64,000 nt of DNA from Lewinellaceae bacterium (GTDB taxonomy: Bacteria; Bacteroidota; Bacteroidia; Chitinophagales; Saprospiraceae), in assembly GCA_020636325.1 (NCBI GenBank), contig JACJYC010000018.1, forward strand, positions 62,001 to 126,000. Reading direction: 5' to 3'. Below the pieces are notes generated by a model. The model was not told where the DNA came from and did no database searches. It worked only from the letters and a program-made list of their open reading frames with translations. Position numbers and translations under genes: made by a program. This document shows, in pieces, positions 34,149-43,161 of this stretch (positions are counted from its first letter, which is position 1; each line of letters begins with the position of its first letter).

Positions 34149-34724
34149 TCACCCCTGGAAATCCGGAAAAACACCAGCGACATCCACCTCCAACCCCGGC
34201 AACACAGCCGATTTGATCATACCCTCCTCTGCTGCAAAGGAGAACAAACCGTACCGGTCCCCTTCCAGCCGGTAAACCTCGATGCTGCAGTTGCGCGGAT
34301 CGGCGATCCAATATTCGGGTACGCGGAATTGTTCGTAAAGGTCCTTTTTGAGTACCCGGTCCTTGTCCATGGTGCCTTTGGAGATAATTTCCACGATCAG
34401 ATCGGGCACACCGACGATGCCGTTGTTTTCCTTGATGATGTGCCTCCGCTCGTTGGACACGAACAATAAATCAGGTTGGATGCCGGCATTTTCTTCATCG
34501 AAGTAAACGTCGTAGGGAGCATGGAAAAGCTCCCCTAAATGATTGGATTCTATGAAAGGATCCAAATATCGGATCAACTTTAATGAAACCCGTTGATGGG
34601 GAGTGTTTGGAGATGCGCGTTTCACGATTTCACCGTGTATAAGTTCATAAATAGCCGTATCGCCTTCCGGAATTTCCATTTCCAGAAAGTCGGCATACGT
34701 CATTTTTTTGGCCTGGGTTGCCAT
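34149..34724 (-). CDS. Uma2 family endonuclease-like protein (DUF820)
   Basis: 191 residues. Family features in order: MTYADFLEMEIPEGDTAIYE then LIHGEIV, the acidic GIQPDLLFVSNE, and PDLIVEIISKGTMDKDRVLK with the Asp/Glu/Lys pattern of a PD-(D/E)xK nuclease, then YEQFRVPEYWIADP. This family is common in Bacteroidota and cyanobacteria; its in vivo role is unknown despite the predicted nuclease fold. It may be linked to mobile DNA, and a MITE lies 48 bases past its 3' end. Confidence 0.82.
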   Translation of the reverse strand: MATQAKKMTYADFLEMEIPEGDTAIYELIHGEIVKRASPNTPHQRVSLKLIRYLDPFIESNHLGELFHAPYDVYFDEENAGIQPDLLFVSNERRHIIKENNGIVGVPDLIVEIISKGTMDKDRVLKKDLYEQFRVPEYWIADPRNCSIEVYRLEGDRYGLFSFAAEEGMIKSAVLPGLEVDVAGVFPDFQG

Positions 34725-34931
34725 ACATCAGCGTTTTGAACTTCTAAATATAACGAAATTTGCGAAAAAAGGGTTTTCAAACAACTTCACCCCGCTCTCT
34801 TGCCTGATTAAGGATGAAAGAAGCCATAAATTTCCCTCCACCGACACAATCCCGCCTTCCAACGACTAAAATTGCCCGCTTCCCATCCTGCCCGTAGTTT
34901 GCGCTAAATTTCAAAACCAAAACCAAGGATC

Positions 34932-35480
34932 ATGAAAAAGCGCATGCTGTTATTTACCGGACTGTTGTTATTGGGCCTTTCAGGGTGCATCCCGTCCCTG
35001 CACCCGTTGTACACGCTGGATACCATCTACTATGATGCAGACCTGTTGGGCACCTGGCACGAACAAAGCGGCGGCACCTGGACCTTCAAGGCCAATAAGG
35101 ACCCATCGTATGAAGTCAGCCTGGTGAACGAAGATCAAAAGGAAAGGGACACCTTTACCGTCTACATGGTAAAACTGGACGACCACTTCTTCCTCGATTT
35201 CGTCCGCAAGGACCGGGAGGAATACTTTGCCCCCTACCTGCCGACCCACTCCTTCGCCAAGATCGAGAAAAACGGTAAGGATTGGGTCATCCGCACCTTC
35301 AACGGCGATTTCCTCGAAAAACTCATCAAGAACCGCAAGATCCGGATCAAACACGAGGTGCTGGATAACGACCAGTACCTGCTGACGGCTTCAACCGAAG
35401 AATTACAGGAATTTTTCCGCAAATTTGCAACGGAACCGGAGGCGTTCGAGGAGCCGGCTACCTTGACCAGGCAATTATGA
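34932..35480 (+). CDS. Lipoprotein, unknown function, first gene of a LytS/LytTR operon
   Basis: 182 residues. MKKRMLLFTGLLLLGLSGC ends in a lipobox (LSGC), so it should be a lipoprotein. The mature part starts with SLHPLYTLDTIYYDADLLGT then W, a motif seen at the N-terminus of other small Bacteroidota lipoproteins, followed by a beta-rich lipocalin-like region. The stop overlaps the kinase start by 4 bases (ATGA), so the lipoprotein is made with the kinase. It could be an accessory sensor for that kinase; this is inference from position. Confidence 0.75.
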   Translation: MKKRMLLFTGLLLLGLSGCIPSLHPLYTLDTIYYDADLLGTWHEQSGGTWTFKANKDPSYEVSLVNEDQKERDTFTVYMVKLDDHFFLDFVRKDREEYFAPYLPTHSFAKIEKNGKDWVIRTFNGDFLEKLIKNRKIRIKHEVLDNDQYLLTASTEELQEFFRKFATEPEAFEEPATLTRQL

Positions 35481-36595
35481 GAACCATTGCAAATATCATC
35501 CGGAACCGCGGGGTGCAACACCTCGCGTTCTGGCTCCTTTCCCTTGCGGTACTGGCCTACCTGTTTGCCTACCAGCAGCAGCCCAATATCGCCGACTGGG
35601 TTTATGCCTTGTTGTTTCACCTGAGCATTGTCCTGGCCGTATACCTCAATATCGGGTTGCTGATCCCGGCTTATTTCAGCAAGGGCCGGTATTTGCTGTA
35701 CTTCCTGGCCAGCATCGGGGGGATCCTGTCAGCCACCTGGTTCAATATCCTGTTCTTTCGCTACATACCGGCCGAACAGATCGGCGGGTTTTATTTCATC
35801 GCCTACTACGGATTTTGGGATATTCTGCTGTTCATGGTCGTTTATTGGGCATTGAGCAGTTTGCTGAAGCTGTCCAAAAGCTGGTTTCTGGTACGGGAAA
35901 AGGACCGGAGGATCGAAAAGCTGAAAAAAGACCTGCAGGAGATCGAATTGCAAAACCTGAAGTCCCAGCTCAACCCCCATTTTCTGTTGAACAGCCTCAA
36001 CGGGATCTATTCGCTTGCACTGGACCAGGACAAAAGGACCGCAAAAGCCATTCTGATGCTGTCCCAAAACCTCCGTTTCACGCTTTACGAATGCAATACC
36101 GAATTCATCCCGCTGGAACAGGAATTGAATTTTTTGCAGAATTACCTGGACCTTCAGCGCCTGAGGCTGGAAAACCGCGCAGTGATCGAACTGGATTTGA
36201 CCGGCCATCTGGAGGACCATCAGGTGCCGCCCCTGCTGTTCCTGCCGCTGGTGGAAAACGCCTTCAAACACGGCCTGCACGGCGACCAAACGGAAGTCCG
36301 GATCCGGATCGGGTGCCGGGCTGCCGCCGATGAGCTCAACTTCAGGATTGAGAACACCACACCCGAAGCATCGCCGAACGCACCGGAAGTGGGCGGAGTC
36401 GGGTTGGAGAATGTCCGAAAACGGCTGAATGCGATCTATCCGGATCGGCACCGGTTGGTGGTTGACCGGAAGGGGAAGCTTTTTTTTGTTGATTTGGTGA
36501 TTTGCCGCCTTCGCTCTTTTGGAGCTGCGGCCGCTCCAACGGAGACTGTTCAAAACAGTGTTTTCAAGCAAAGACGCAAAGACGCAAAGAGCTGA
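35477..36595 (+). CDS. LytS-type sensor histidine kinase with MITE-derived C-terminus
   Basis: 372 residues. Four membrane segments in the first 130 residues (for example ALLFHLSIVLAVYLNIGLLI), a coiled coil (about 138-160) and the kinase domain with His168 in LKSQLNPHFLLNSLNGIYSL, N-box PLVENAFKH and G-box GVGLENVRKRLNAIY. The expected end lies near residue 345. The frame then runs on through GAAAAPT into a MITE-B copy, giving the tail ETVQNSVFKQRRKDAKS. The insertion has therefore changed the C-terminus. The tail lies after the ATPase motifs, so activity may persist. Confidence 0.86.
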   Translation: MRTIANIIRNRGVQHLAFWLLSLAVLAYLFAYQQQPNIADWVYALLFHLSIVLAVYLNIGLLIPAYFSKGRYLLYFLASIGGILSATWFNILFFRYIPAEQIGGFYFIAYYGFWDILLFMVVYWALSSLLKLSKSWFLVREKDRRIEKLKKDLQEIELQNLKSQLNPHFLLNSLNGIYSLALDQDKRTAKAILMLSQNLRFTLYECNTEFIPLEQELNFLQNYLDLQRLRLENRAVIELDLTGHLEDHQVPPLLFLPLVENAFKHGLHGDQTEVRIRIGCRAAADELNFRIENTTPEASPNAPEVGGVGLENVRKRLNAIYPDRHRLVVDRKGKLFFVDLVICRLRSFGAAAAPTETVQNSVFKQRRKDAKS

Positions 36596-36603
36596 ACGGT
36601 CCC
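36543..36603. mobile_element. MITE-B copy, internally deleted, 9-bp target duplication ctccaacgg
   Basis: 61 bp with ends agactgttcaaaac and gctgaacggtccc; the hairpin part found in the other copies is missing. It is flanked by ctccaacgg at 36534-36542 and 36604-36612. It provides the last 17 codons and the stop of the upstream kinase gene. Confidence 0.85.
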
Positions 36604-36655
36604 CTCCAACGGACGCCCAACCATAAAACAATAACAACAATGAACCAATAAACCC

Positions 36656-37441
36656 ATGAAACTAACCTGTTACATCCTGGACGACGAGCCCCTAGCCATC
36701 CGCATCCTGCAAAAGCATGTGGAGGCCTCCCCTATTCTGCAGCTTACCGGCCAATCGACCAACCCGGTTGCCGCTATGCAGGAATTGCAGTTCAGGCCCG
36801 TCGACCTGTTGTTCCTGGACATCAATATGCCGGAGCTCAAGGGGACCGATCTGGCACGGATGCTGAAACCCGCTCCCCTTTTTATTTTCACGACTGCTTA
36901 TCCGGAATTTGCGGCTGAAGGTTTTGAGCTGGATGCGGTGGACTACCTGGTAAAACCCATCAGCCAGGCCAGGTTTGCCGTTGCCGTTCAGAAAGTGATG
37001 CGGCACTTGCAGGCGCCCGCCCCGGCCGACGAACCCGGATATCTGAGCTTTCGCGCCGACCGCCGCCAATACCGGATTCCGCACCAGGAGATCCTTTTTC
37101 TGCAGGCCATGGGTGACTATACCCGCATCTTTACTGCCGGTGAGAACTATATGTGCAAACAAACCCTGACCGCCATGATGGAACAGCTGCCGGCCGTCCT
37201 GTTCCGCCAGATCCACAGGTCCTATGCCGTTGCGATTAAAAAAGTCCGGTTTATTGAGGGCAATCAGGTCGGCATTGAGGACCAGTTGCTGCCTATCGGG
37301 AAGAATTACCGGGATGAGGTGGAGGAGTGGTGGGGGGGGTGGGGGGGGGGGGAGGGTGAGGGTGAGAGGGGAGAGAGGGGGAGAGGGAGAGGGGTGAGAG
37401 GAGAGAGGGGGAGAGGGGTGAGAGGCCGCCTTTGCATGTAG
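36656..37441 (+). CDS. LytTR-family response regulator with G-rich repeat-encoded C-terminus
   Basis: 261 residues. The receiver domain has ILDDEP, the phospho-acceptor Asp55 in LLFLDINMPELKG and Lys in DYLVKPI. The LytTR domain (about 125-228) includes FRADRRQYRIPHQEILFLQA and FRQIHRSYAVAIKKVRFI and ends near LPIGKNYRDEVEEWW. About 35 further residues (GGWGGGEGEGERGERGRGRG and onward) are encoded by a G-rich tandem repeat. The paralogue at 23532-24260 ends at the equivalent point without such a tail, so the original stop was probably lost to repeat expansion. Partner of the kinase 60 bases upstream. Confidence 0.84.
   Translation: MKLTCYILDDEPLAIRILQKHVEASPILQLTGQSTNPVAAMQELQFRPVDLLFLDINMPELKGTDLARMLKPAPLFIFTTAYPEFAAEGFELDAVDYLVKPISQARFAVAVQKVMRHLQAPAPADEPGYLSFRADRRQYRIPHQEILFLQAMGDYTRIFTAGENYMCKQTLTAMMEQLPAVLFRQIHRSYAVAIKKVRFIEGNQVGIEDQLLPIGKNYRDEVEEWWGGWGGGEGEGERGERGRGRGVRGERGRGVRGRLCM
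37330..37437 (+). repeat. G-rich GAGAGGGG repeat, in frame with the response regulator
   Basis: A run of G tracts (ggggggg, g12) passes into gagggtgaga, gagagaggggg and gagaggggtg units. The G tracts could form a quadruplex on the coding strand. It resembles the GAGAGGGT repeat at 8413-8466. A MITE-B copy starts 27 bases later. Confidence 0.8.
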
Positions 37442-37463
37442 CTTCTTCGGACGGGGGGATGAG

Positions 37464-37573
37464 AGATTGTTCAAAACAGTGTTTTCACGCAAAGACGCAA
37501 AGACGCAAAGATCTGATTTTTAGCAAGCTGCGCATGCTAAAAATCCGGTTGACACAAAATTCTGAACGGTCCC
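37464..37573. mobile_element. MITE-B copy with 9-bp target duplication ggggatgag
   Basis: 110 bp. Left end agattgttcaaaacagtg, right end attctgaacggtccc, with the internal hairpin gatttttagca / tgctaaaaatc. It is flanked by ggggatgag at 37455-37463 and 37574-37582. It lies just after the response-regulator gene, so this operon has MITE-B copies on both sides of its regulator. Confidence 0.88.
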
Positions 37574-37638
37574 GGGGATGAGGTCGAAATAGGGGTAGGT
37601 CCGGGATTCAGGCATCCCTATTCAAAACCATAACCGAC

Positions 37639-38004
37639 ATGAGAGCAATTTTTTCCATTCTGTTTCTTTTTTGCATCCTGGCAGCCGGTGCGGGGCAAAG
37701 TGCATCCAATACCCTGACGACCCATAAATGGGTATTGGCAAGCGACGAAATGAGCGGCGTCGGCAAACACATAACCCTGCCGGAAAATATGCGCCTGGAG
37801 TTCTCGGAAAGCGGCGCATGGTCCGCTAATCCCAGCTTGTTCGGTTCTGTGGAAGGGACCTGGAGTACGGAGAAAAACGGACAGGTGACCATGATCTTCG
37901 GCCCCAGAAAAAGGGCGACGGTCACGGAGGTCACGGCAGACCGCCTCAAAATACGATTCCGCCGGCCGGGCGCCCGCAGGGTTTTGGTGTGGAAGCCGGA
38001 GTGA
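37639..38004 (+). CDS. Small secreted protein, lipocalin-like
   Basis: 121 residues with a signal peptide (MRAIFSILFLFCILAAGAGQ). The mature part is beta-rich: HKWVLASDE, MRLEFSESGAWSANP, GSVEGTWSTEKNGQVTMIF, ending RPGARRVLVWKPE. This is the look of a small lipocalin-like or META-type barrel that measures about 100 residues. No ligand is known. It follows the MITE after the LytTR operon and is probably its own unit. Confidence 0.62.
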   Translation: MRAIFSILFLFCILAAGAGQSASNTLTTHKWVLASDEMSGVGKHITLPENMRLEFSESGAWSANPSLFGSVEGTWSTEKNGQVTMIFGPRKRATVTEVTADRLKIRFRRPGARRVLVWKPE

Positions 38005-38084
38005 GGGGGGAGGAATTACCTCCTTCGCTCTTGATGAGCTACGGCGGTCGGGGGAGGAATTGAGGGGTTCCTGCCGGTGGGTAG

Positions 38085-39032
38085 TTATAAAGAAAGCTGG
38101 GCTTTGAATTGTACCGATTTTCGTTCGGACAGGACAACCTCCGTTCCGGATTGCATGACGACGCTGAGTTTGCCTTTTGACAGGGCTTTTACGGCGCCGA
38201 TATGTTTCAGGCTGATGATCGCAGCCCGGTTGGCGCGAAAGAACCGGCCGGCATCCAGGCGGTCTTCCACCTCGGCCAGCGAACGTTTGGCAACGGCTTT
38301 GCGCCCGTCAAAGAAGATCTGGACATAATTGCCGAGGGCTTCGATCCGTTCGATCTGTTCGATGGGGATGAAAAAGCACTTCTCCCCGTCCTTGACGAAA
38401 ATTTGCTCGGGAACTGCTGCCGTTTGTCCGTTAAAACCCCGGGAAGGCAGCATTTCAAATGATTCATCCTGATCGATGTCCACCAGGGCCGGGCTCCCTT
38501 TGCGCCGGGAAAAATGATAAAAATGGAAGATCAATAACCAAATGGCATTGTAGCGGATTCCGCCTGCAGTAATATTGACCGCATTCTCCCAATAGGAAGG
38601 TTCTTTCCAAAAAAAATAATTGATCGACAGGTTAAATAACGTATAAGCGCACGCTAAAAATAATAGCGCGGCCAGGATCCGGGGTATCAGCTGAGCAATC
38701 CCCATCTGATGCCATTGATGCCGGTGGGCAAACAATTTGTACGCATGGGTGATCCCGATGCAGGTGCCTACGGATATGACCGTAACCAGGATTCCCTCCA
38801 GGGAGGGCTTTTGAAATATCGTGAAATAGGACCAATACAGGCCGGCAGTTCCCCAACCCAGGATCTGACACAACCAATATGGAGAGCGTATTCTCAAGTT
38901 GAATTTTTGGGTAAAAATACGGGATTGGATCGGAAGGTGCAATCCAGCCGGCAGTTCGGCAGTGGGCGGGCCGACTGAAAACCTGTCCGGCAACCGCCGA
39001 TCCCTTCCCAACCGGGAACCGGCGTTCGTCAT
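38085..39032 (-). CDS. Membrane-bound LytTR transcriptional regulator
   Basis: Up to 315 residues. Four membrane helices (about 55-205: QILGWGTAGLYWSYFTIF, GILVTVISVGTCIGITHAY, ILAALLFLACAYTLFNLSI, YNAIWLLIFHFYHFS) precede a short linker and a C-terminal LytTR DNA-binding domain (about 215-315; IFVKDGEKCFFIPIEQIERI, FFRANRAAIISLKHIGAVKA). There is no receiver domain, so it should act as a one-component membrane regulator. The first 45 residues look unlike protein, and a TTG at 38897 would start right before the first helix; the start is uncertain. It is divergent from the S41 peptidase, a possible target. Confidence 0.78.
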   Translation of the reverse strand: MTNAGSRLGRDRRLPDRFSVGPPTAELPAGLHLPIQSRIFTQKFNLRIRSPYWLCQILGWGTAGLYWSYFTIFQKPSLEGILVTVISVGTCIGITHAYKLFAHRHQWHQMGIAQLIPRILAALLFLACAYTLFNLSINYFFWKEPSYWENAVNITAGGIRYNAIWLLIFHFYHFSRRKGSPALVDIDQDESFEMLPSRGFNGQTAAVPEQIFVKDGEKCFFIPIEQIERIEALGNYVQIFFDGRKAVAKRSLAEVEDRLDAGRFFRANRAAIISLKHIGAVKALSKGKLSVVMQSGTEVVLSERKSVQFKAQLSL

Positions 39033-39115
39033 CGCATTTCCGCATTTATAGAAATCCGGGCGCTCACCTGGGTCGAAAGTGCCGATATTGGCGTTCTAAA
39101 TCAAAACCTGATCGT

Positions 39116-40579
39116 ATGCCAAAATCCTTTTTGTTGCTTGCCTTCCTGGCGGTCTTGCAAAACACTTTCGCACAAAATTTTCAAAATCTCAGCTTTGAGG
39201 TATTGGAATCATCCGAAAAAGCTTTGCCGGCCAACTGGGTTTTCCGGAAAGAAATCCCGGTTGCTGTCGATAATGCCGCTCCTGAATCCGGTAACCGGTC
39301 CGTGTGCCTGAGCGGCAATTTTTCGGGCAACGCCGACGGTTATTTTTACCAAAAACTGGCCTTCCATCCCAAAAGCGCCGGCAAAATCAGGATTTCGGCC
39401 TTCATGCGCTACGAACAGCTCGAAAAAGGCTTTGCGGGTCTTTTCGCCTATTCCAAACAAGGCGCCAGACTTGTTTCCTCCAAAAACATGTACGACAAAC
39501 AGCTCGCCGGTACAGCGGGTTGGAAAAGATACAGCCTGGAAATCCTGGTTGACCCCACCGTAGATACGATCTGCATCGGGGGTCAGTTGGCGGCTGAAGG
39601 AAAAATCTGGTTCGACCGCTTTGAGGTGGAACCGGATCGCAGCGCCCGGGGCAAAACCCGGAGGTCTGCCCGGAAATACCTTTCGGCATTTTTGGATATT
39701 GTGGAAGAAAATGCCCTTTATAAGGATTCTGTCGATTTCAAGGCTATTAAAAAATACGCCTCCCAACTGATTAAAGGCGCCCAGACCACAGCCGATTGTT
39801 ATCCGGCTATTCAGTATGTACTCACCAAACTCAATGATCACCACAGTTTTTTCTGGAACCCGGATCAGGTCAAAGCCTGGGAAACCAACCAGTCATCCGG
39901 AGATGCCGAACCGACGCCCCTGGTATACAGCCATGGACGGGTTATCGACGGCACGGTCGGTTACATTTCCATGCCTTTCTTTGCACTGGGGGACTCCCTG
40001 GCCCAGCAGGCCTTTGCCGACAGCCTGCAGAACCTGATCCGTTCGCTCGACAGCGAGGCTATTGAAGGGTGGGTGCTTGACCTGCGCACGAATACCGGCG
40101 GCAATTGCTGGCCCATGCTGGCGGGTATCGGTCCTGTACTGGGAGAAGGGGTATGCGGATACTTCGTTGCCAATCAGGCAAGGATTGATTGGTCATACCG
40201 GAACGGGGGCAGTTATTCCGGCAGTCAATTGATCCGGCAAGCCGGTATGCCGTACCAACTCCTTAAGCCCGACCCCAAGGTGGCTGTCCTTACCGGTCCG
40301 CAGACGTCGAGCTCGGGAGAAGTGGTCACGGTGGCCTTCCGCGGCCGGCCGAATACCCGGTCCTTCGGCGAGCCGACCGGCGGTTATTCCACCGGCAATC
40401 AGAATTTCAAACTCAGCGACGGCGCGATGGCTTTTATTGCCGCCTCCGTTTATGCCGACAGGGATTTGAACCTGTATGGCAAAAAGATCGCGCCGGATGA
40501 GGTGATCCCAATCGGATCAGACGGCGCCGGTGATCCGGTACTTAAGCGGGCGCTGGAATGGCTGGTAAAGCACAAGTAA
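39116..40579 (+). CDS. S41 family (C-terminal-processing-like) peptidase, secreted
   Basis: 487 residues with a signal peptide (MPKSFLLLAFLAVLQNTFAQ). Residues about 22-165 are a jelly-roll or carbohydrate-binding-like domain (LSFEVLESSEKALPANWVF ... WFDRFEVE). The S41 core follows (about 190-480): DHHSFF, GWVLDLRTNTGGNCWPM, and GPQTSSSGEVVTVAF with Ser399 as the likely nucleophile, then FGEPTGGYSTGNQNF. There is no PDZ domain of the CtpA kind. A paralogue with the same layout lies at 50912-52384. It probably cleaves peptides outside the cytoplasm; target unknown. Confidence 0.84.
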   Translation: MPKSFLLLAFLAVLQNTFAQNFQNLSFEVLESSEKALPANWVFRKEIPVAVDNAAPESGNRSVCLSGNFSGNADGYFYQKLAFHPKSAGKIRISAFMRYEQLEKGFAGLFAYSKQGARLVSSKNMYDKQLAGTAGWKRYSLEILVDPTVDTICIGGQLAAEGKIWFDRFEVEPDRSARGKTRRSARKYLSAFLDIVEENALYKDSVDFKAIKKYASQLIKGAQTTADCYPAIQYVLTKLNDHHSFFWNPDQVKAWETNQSSGDAEPTPLVYSHGRVIDGTVGYISMPFFALGDSLAQQAFADSLQNLIRSLDSEAIEGWVLDLRTNTGGNCWPMLAGIGPVLGEGVCGYFVANQARIDWSYRNGGSYSGSQLIRQAGMPYQLLKPDPKVAVLTGPQTSSSGEVVTVAFRGRPNTRSFGEPTGGYSTGNQNFKLSDGAMAFIAASVYADRDLNLYGKKIAPDEVIPIGSDGAGDPVLKRALEWLVKHK

Positions 40580-40642
40580 GATTGCGCCCTGTTTCCAATG
40601 GACGCATAAGCTGCCAATTGCAATCCCGGTGAAGCCCTGAGA

Positions 40643-41956
40643 TCACTTGCCGGCGGCTCTTTTCAGTTGCAGGCCTGCCACCAGAAAGTCAAACAAGCTT
40701 TGCAGGTAGTTCTCTTCGGCTTCGCGGACCCGGTTTTCGGTATCTTTCAACTCGGACAAAAGGCGTGTACCCTGCCGGAAACGCACCTGATCGGTATCGA
40801 ACAGCTGACGCGCCAGGTCGAGGCTTTTCTCGGTCTGCTCGAGGGTTTGGCCGGCCAGGTCAAAATTTGTGCGGGCATTGGCCAGTTCATTGGCAAAAGC
40901 TGCGGATAGTCGCGCTGTTTCGGTCTGGCTGATCATCTGTTGCAACCGGAGATCTTCCTGCCTGAGCCGCGATTGGCGGCCGTCGTATAGCGGCATGGAG
41001 GCCCGGATGCCGATGTAGCTGTACGGAAACCAGGTGCCGGCGGCAAAGGGGTTGGGCTGATCGTGCAGTTGCACCACCGAGTAATTGCCGTAGGCGCTCA
41101 CCACCGGAAGATTGCGTTGCTTTTCCAGTTTTTCTTTCCACGCCAGTACCTGAAAGTTAATGGCCTCGCTTTCCAGTTCAGGGCGAACGGTTGCCTCAGC
41201 GCCGGGATCCGATTCCAGGAAGGCCTGCCTGACCGACCGGAGGTCTTCCGCCGGTTCTACCGCCTGGTCGCTTCCGGTCTGATAGCGCAGGTTCTCCAGG
41301 CTGACTGCCAGGTTTCGCTTTGATTTTTCAAGGGCATATTTCGCGTTATCCAGGTCCAGGAGGGCGCGATCCAGGTCGTCCCGGATGGCGGTTCCGCCGG
41401 CTATCCGGGTTTTGAGCATATCGACGCGGGCCGCAACATTTTCAACCGATTGGGCTGCTAGCCGGGTCTGTTCCCGGTAAAAAACAGCGGCATAGTAGGC
41501 CTTTTCAACGGCCTGCCGGATATCAACCCTGCTGATTTCCTGCCGGTTTCGGGCAGCTTCAGTGTCCAGATCATTGATGATCTGATTGGTCTTCCGGGTC
41601 CCGTCAAAGATCTTTTGGTCGGCTTGCAGGCTGAAGGAATGATTAAACGGCGTTCCGATCCTGAATTCCCGGACCTCATCCGCAGGCACGTTGGGCAGAC
41701 CGAATTCGCCGATGGGCAGCACACTGGTTTGCAATTGGGTGTTCCAACGCAGATCCCCCGAAAGACTGACGCTGGGGCGCCATTCCGCACGAAGATGTTC
41801 GTTCTGACGCTCGGCCAGCCGGACTTCCAATGTTGCCGACTTCAGTTCCGGCCTGTTCTGCTCACTCAGGGCGATGGCCTCAGCCAGGGTCAGGGATTGA
41901 CCGCTTAACAGCGCGGTCATACTATTCAGGACAGCTAAAAGAAGGTATTTTCTCAT
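40643..41956 (-). CDS. TolC-family outer-membrane efflux protein
   Basis: About 437 residues from ATG 41956, which gives a signal peptide (MRKYLLLAVLNSMTALLSGQ); the frame upstream overlaps the permease. Two outer-membrane-efflux (OEP) repeats are visible as long helices: LTLAEAIALSEQNRPELKSA at the start, and a second half beginning around VRPELESEAINFQVLAWKE. A short strand region (SAYGNYSVV, YSYIGIRASMPLYDGRQS) is the barrel part. It is the last gene of a four-gene operon with the ABC ATPase, adaptor and permease, and forms the outer-membrane duct. Confidence 0.87.
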   Translation of the reverse strand: MRKYLLLAVLNSMTALLSGQSLTLAEAIALSEQNRPELKSATLEVRLAERQNEHLRAEWRPSVSLSGDLRWNTQLQTSVLPIGEFGLPNVPADEVREFRIGTPFNHSFSLQADQKIFDGTRKTNQIINDLDTEAARNRQEISRVDIRQAVEKAYYAAVFYREQTRLAAQSVENVAARVDMLKTRIAGGTAIRDDLDRALLDLDNAKYALEKSKRNLAVSLENLRYQTGSDQAVEPAEDLRSVRQAFLESDPGAEATVRPELESEAINFQVLAWKEKLEKQRNLPVVSAYGNYSVVQLHDQPNPFAAGTWFPYSYIGIRASMPLYDGRQSRLRQEDLRLQQMISQTETARLSAAFANELANARTNFDLAGQTLEQTEKSLDLARQLFDTDQVRFRQGTRLLSELKDTENRVREAEENYLQSLFDFLVAGLQLKRAAGK

Positions 41957-41988
41957 TTTAAATACAATTGCTTGGTGAAAAGCGGAGA

Positions 41989-43107
41989 TCATTGCCGGAA
42001 AACCGCAGCCGGCTCCTGGGAATTGACCCGCCGGATCGCAAACAGGCTCCCCCCGACGGCAATGAACAGGGTGATCAGGAACAAAGCCACTTCCATCGGC
42101 AGGGTAAAACTGAAAATGGAACCAAGAGAAGCCAGCAGACTGCGAAACCCTTCCACCATTACCCTGCCGATGGCATAACCGATAATGGCAAAGATCAAGG
42201 CCTGCACCACGATAAGCCGGCGTACATAGCTGTTGGTAGCTCCCAGCGCCTTGAGTGTGCCATAATCCCGGATCCGGTCGATAGCCGCCGAATACAAGGT
42301 GAGGCCAATGATCACAAAACCGGCAACGATAGCAAAAAGAATGAGGAAACCGAAGGTGGAAGCAAAGCCCCCCTCCTTGATTGCAATCCGAAAAGTGCTG
42401 TCGGAAAGGGCCTGGCCGTCCCAGGCCCTTGCAAAAGGTATCGCTGCATTGATGGTCCGCACGATCGAAGCCTTATCGGCGCCTGGAAGGGGTTCCACCA
42501 GGAAAAAACTGACCTTGTCCGGTGCAAATCCGGTTATGACCCTGGCCCGGTCAAGCGTGGTAAAACCATAGTCAACGCCGAGCCCCTGGGTCGCACGGGT
42601 CTCTCCGGCTTTGAATACCTGATGGCCATTAATCTCAAAATAGTCGCCGATCCGGACATTTTTCAGGTTTTGACTGAAAATATCCAGAAAAACAGCTCCT
42701 TCCGGCAGGAGGTCTTCACGGTGGGTTCCGGGTTGCATGTTCCAGAGTCCTGCAAAATTGGGGACCTGAACCCCGATGATGGAAAGGGCGGAGGTTTCTC
42801 CGTTGGGCAGCCGCACCGAGCCGGCGCCGACCACCACTTCATGGACCCGCCTCACGCCCTGGAAAGTCGCGACCTGACGGCCGATGCGCACATCCAGGGG
42901 TACCGTCCTGTTGGCATCCCGCGTACTGGCATCCACTACCCAGATATAACTGCTGTTGCTCTCCACCAGGTTACGGATCGAATTGGTCAAAAAGAGAAAT
43001 ACGCCTGCCTGCTGGCCAACCAGAAAAACGGAAAAGAAAATTCCTACCGCCGCTCCAATGGATTTCGGCTTATCGTACAGTATGAATCGAATGGCTGTTT
43101 GTAGCAT
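41989..43107 (-). CDS. ABC transporter permease, FtsX/MacB family
   Basis: 372 residues. One membrane helix near the N-terminus (SIGAAVGIFFSVFLVGQQAG), a large periplasmic domain (about 45-250) and three C-terminal helices (for example TFGFLILFAIVAGFVIIGLT, LFLITLFIAVGGSLFAIR) are the MacB/LolC/FtsX layout. The region around RIRDYGTLKALGATNSYVRR is the cytoplasmic coupling loop typical of the family. Partner of the ATPase, adaptor and TolC proteins on the same strand. The export substrate is unknown; peptides, lipoproteins or drugs are options. Confidence 0.86.
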   Translation of the reverse strand: MLQTAIRFILYDKPKSIGAAVGIFFSVFLVGQQAGVFLFLTNSIRNLVESNSSYIWVVDASTRDANRTVPLDVRIGRQVATFQGVRRVHEVVVGAGSVRLPNGETSALSIIGVQVPNFAGLWNMQPGTHREDLLPEGAVFLDIFSQNLKNVRIGDYFEINGHQVFKAGETRATQGLGVDYGFTTLDRARVITGFAPDKVSFFLVEPLPGADKASIVRTINAAIPFARAWDGQALSDSTFRIAIKEGGFASTFGFLILFAIVAGFVIIGLTLYSAAIDRIRDYGTLKALGATNSYVRRLIVVQALIFAIIGYAIGRVMVEGFRSLLASLGSIFSFTLPMEVALFLITLFIAVGGSLFAIRRVNSQEPAAVFRQ

Positions 43108-43161
43108 AGCTGTTATTGATCAAGGGTTGTGGCAGATGTCCGTTCAATCCCTGAGGATCCA

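Noticed and set aside
36534..37582. A composite transposon made of the two MITE-B copies around the response regulator.
   Set aside because: Each copy has its own different 9-bp duplication, which shows independent insertions rather than one composite unit.
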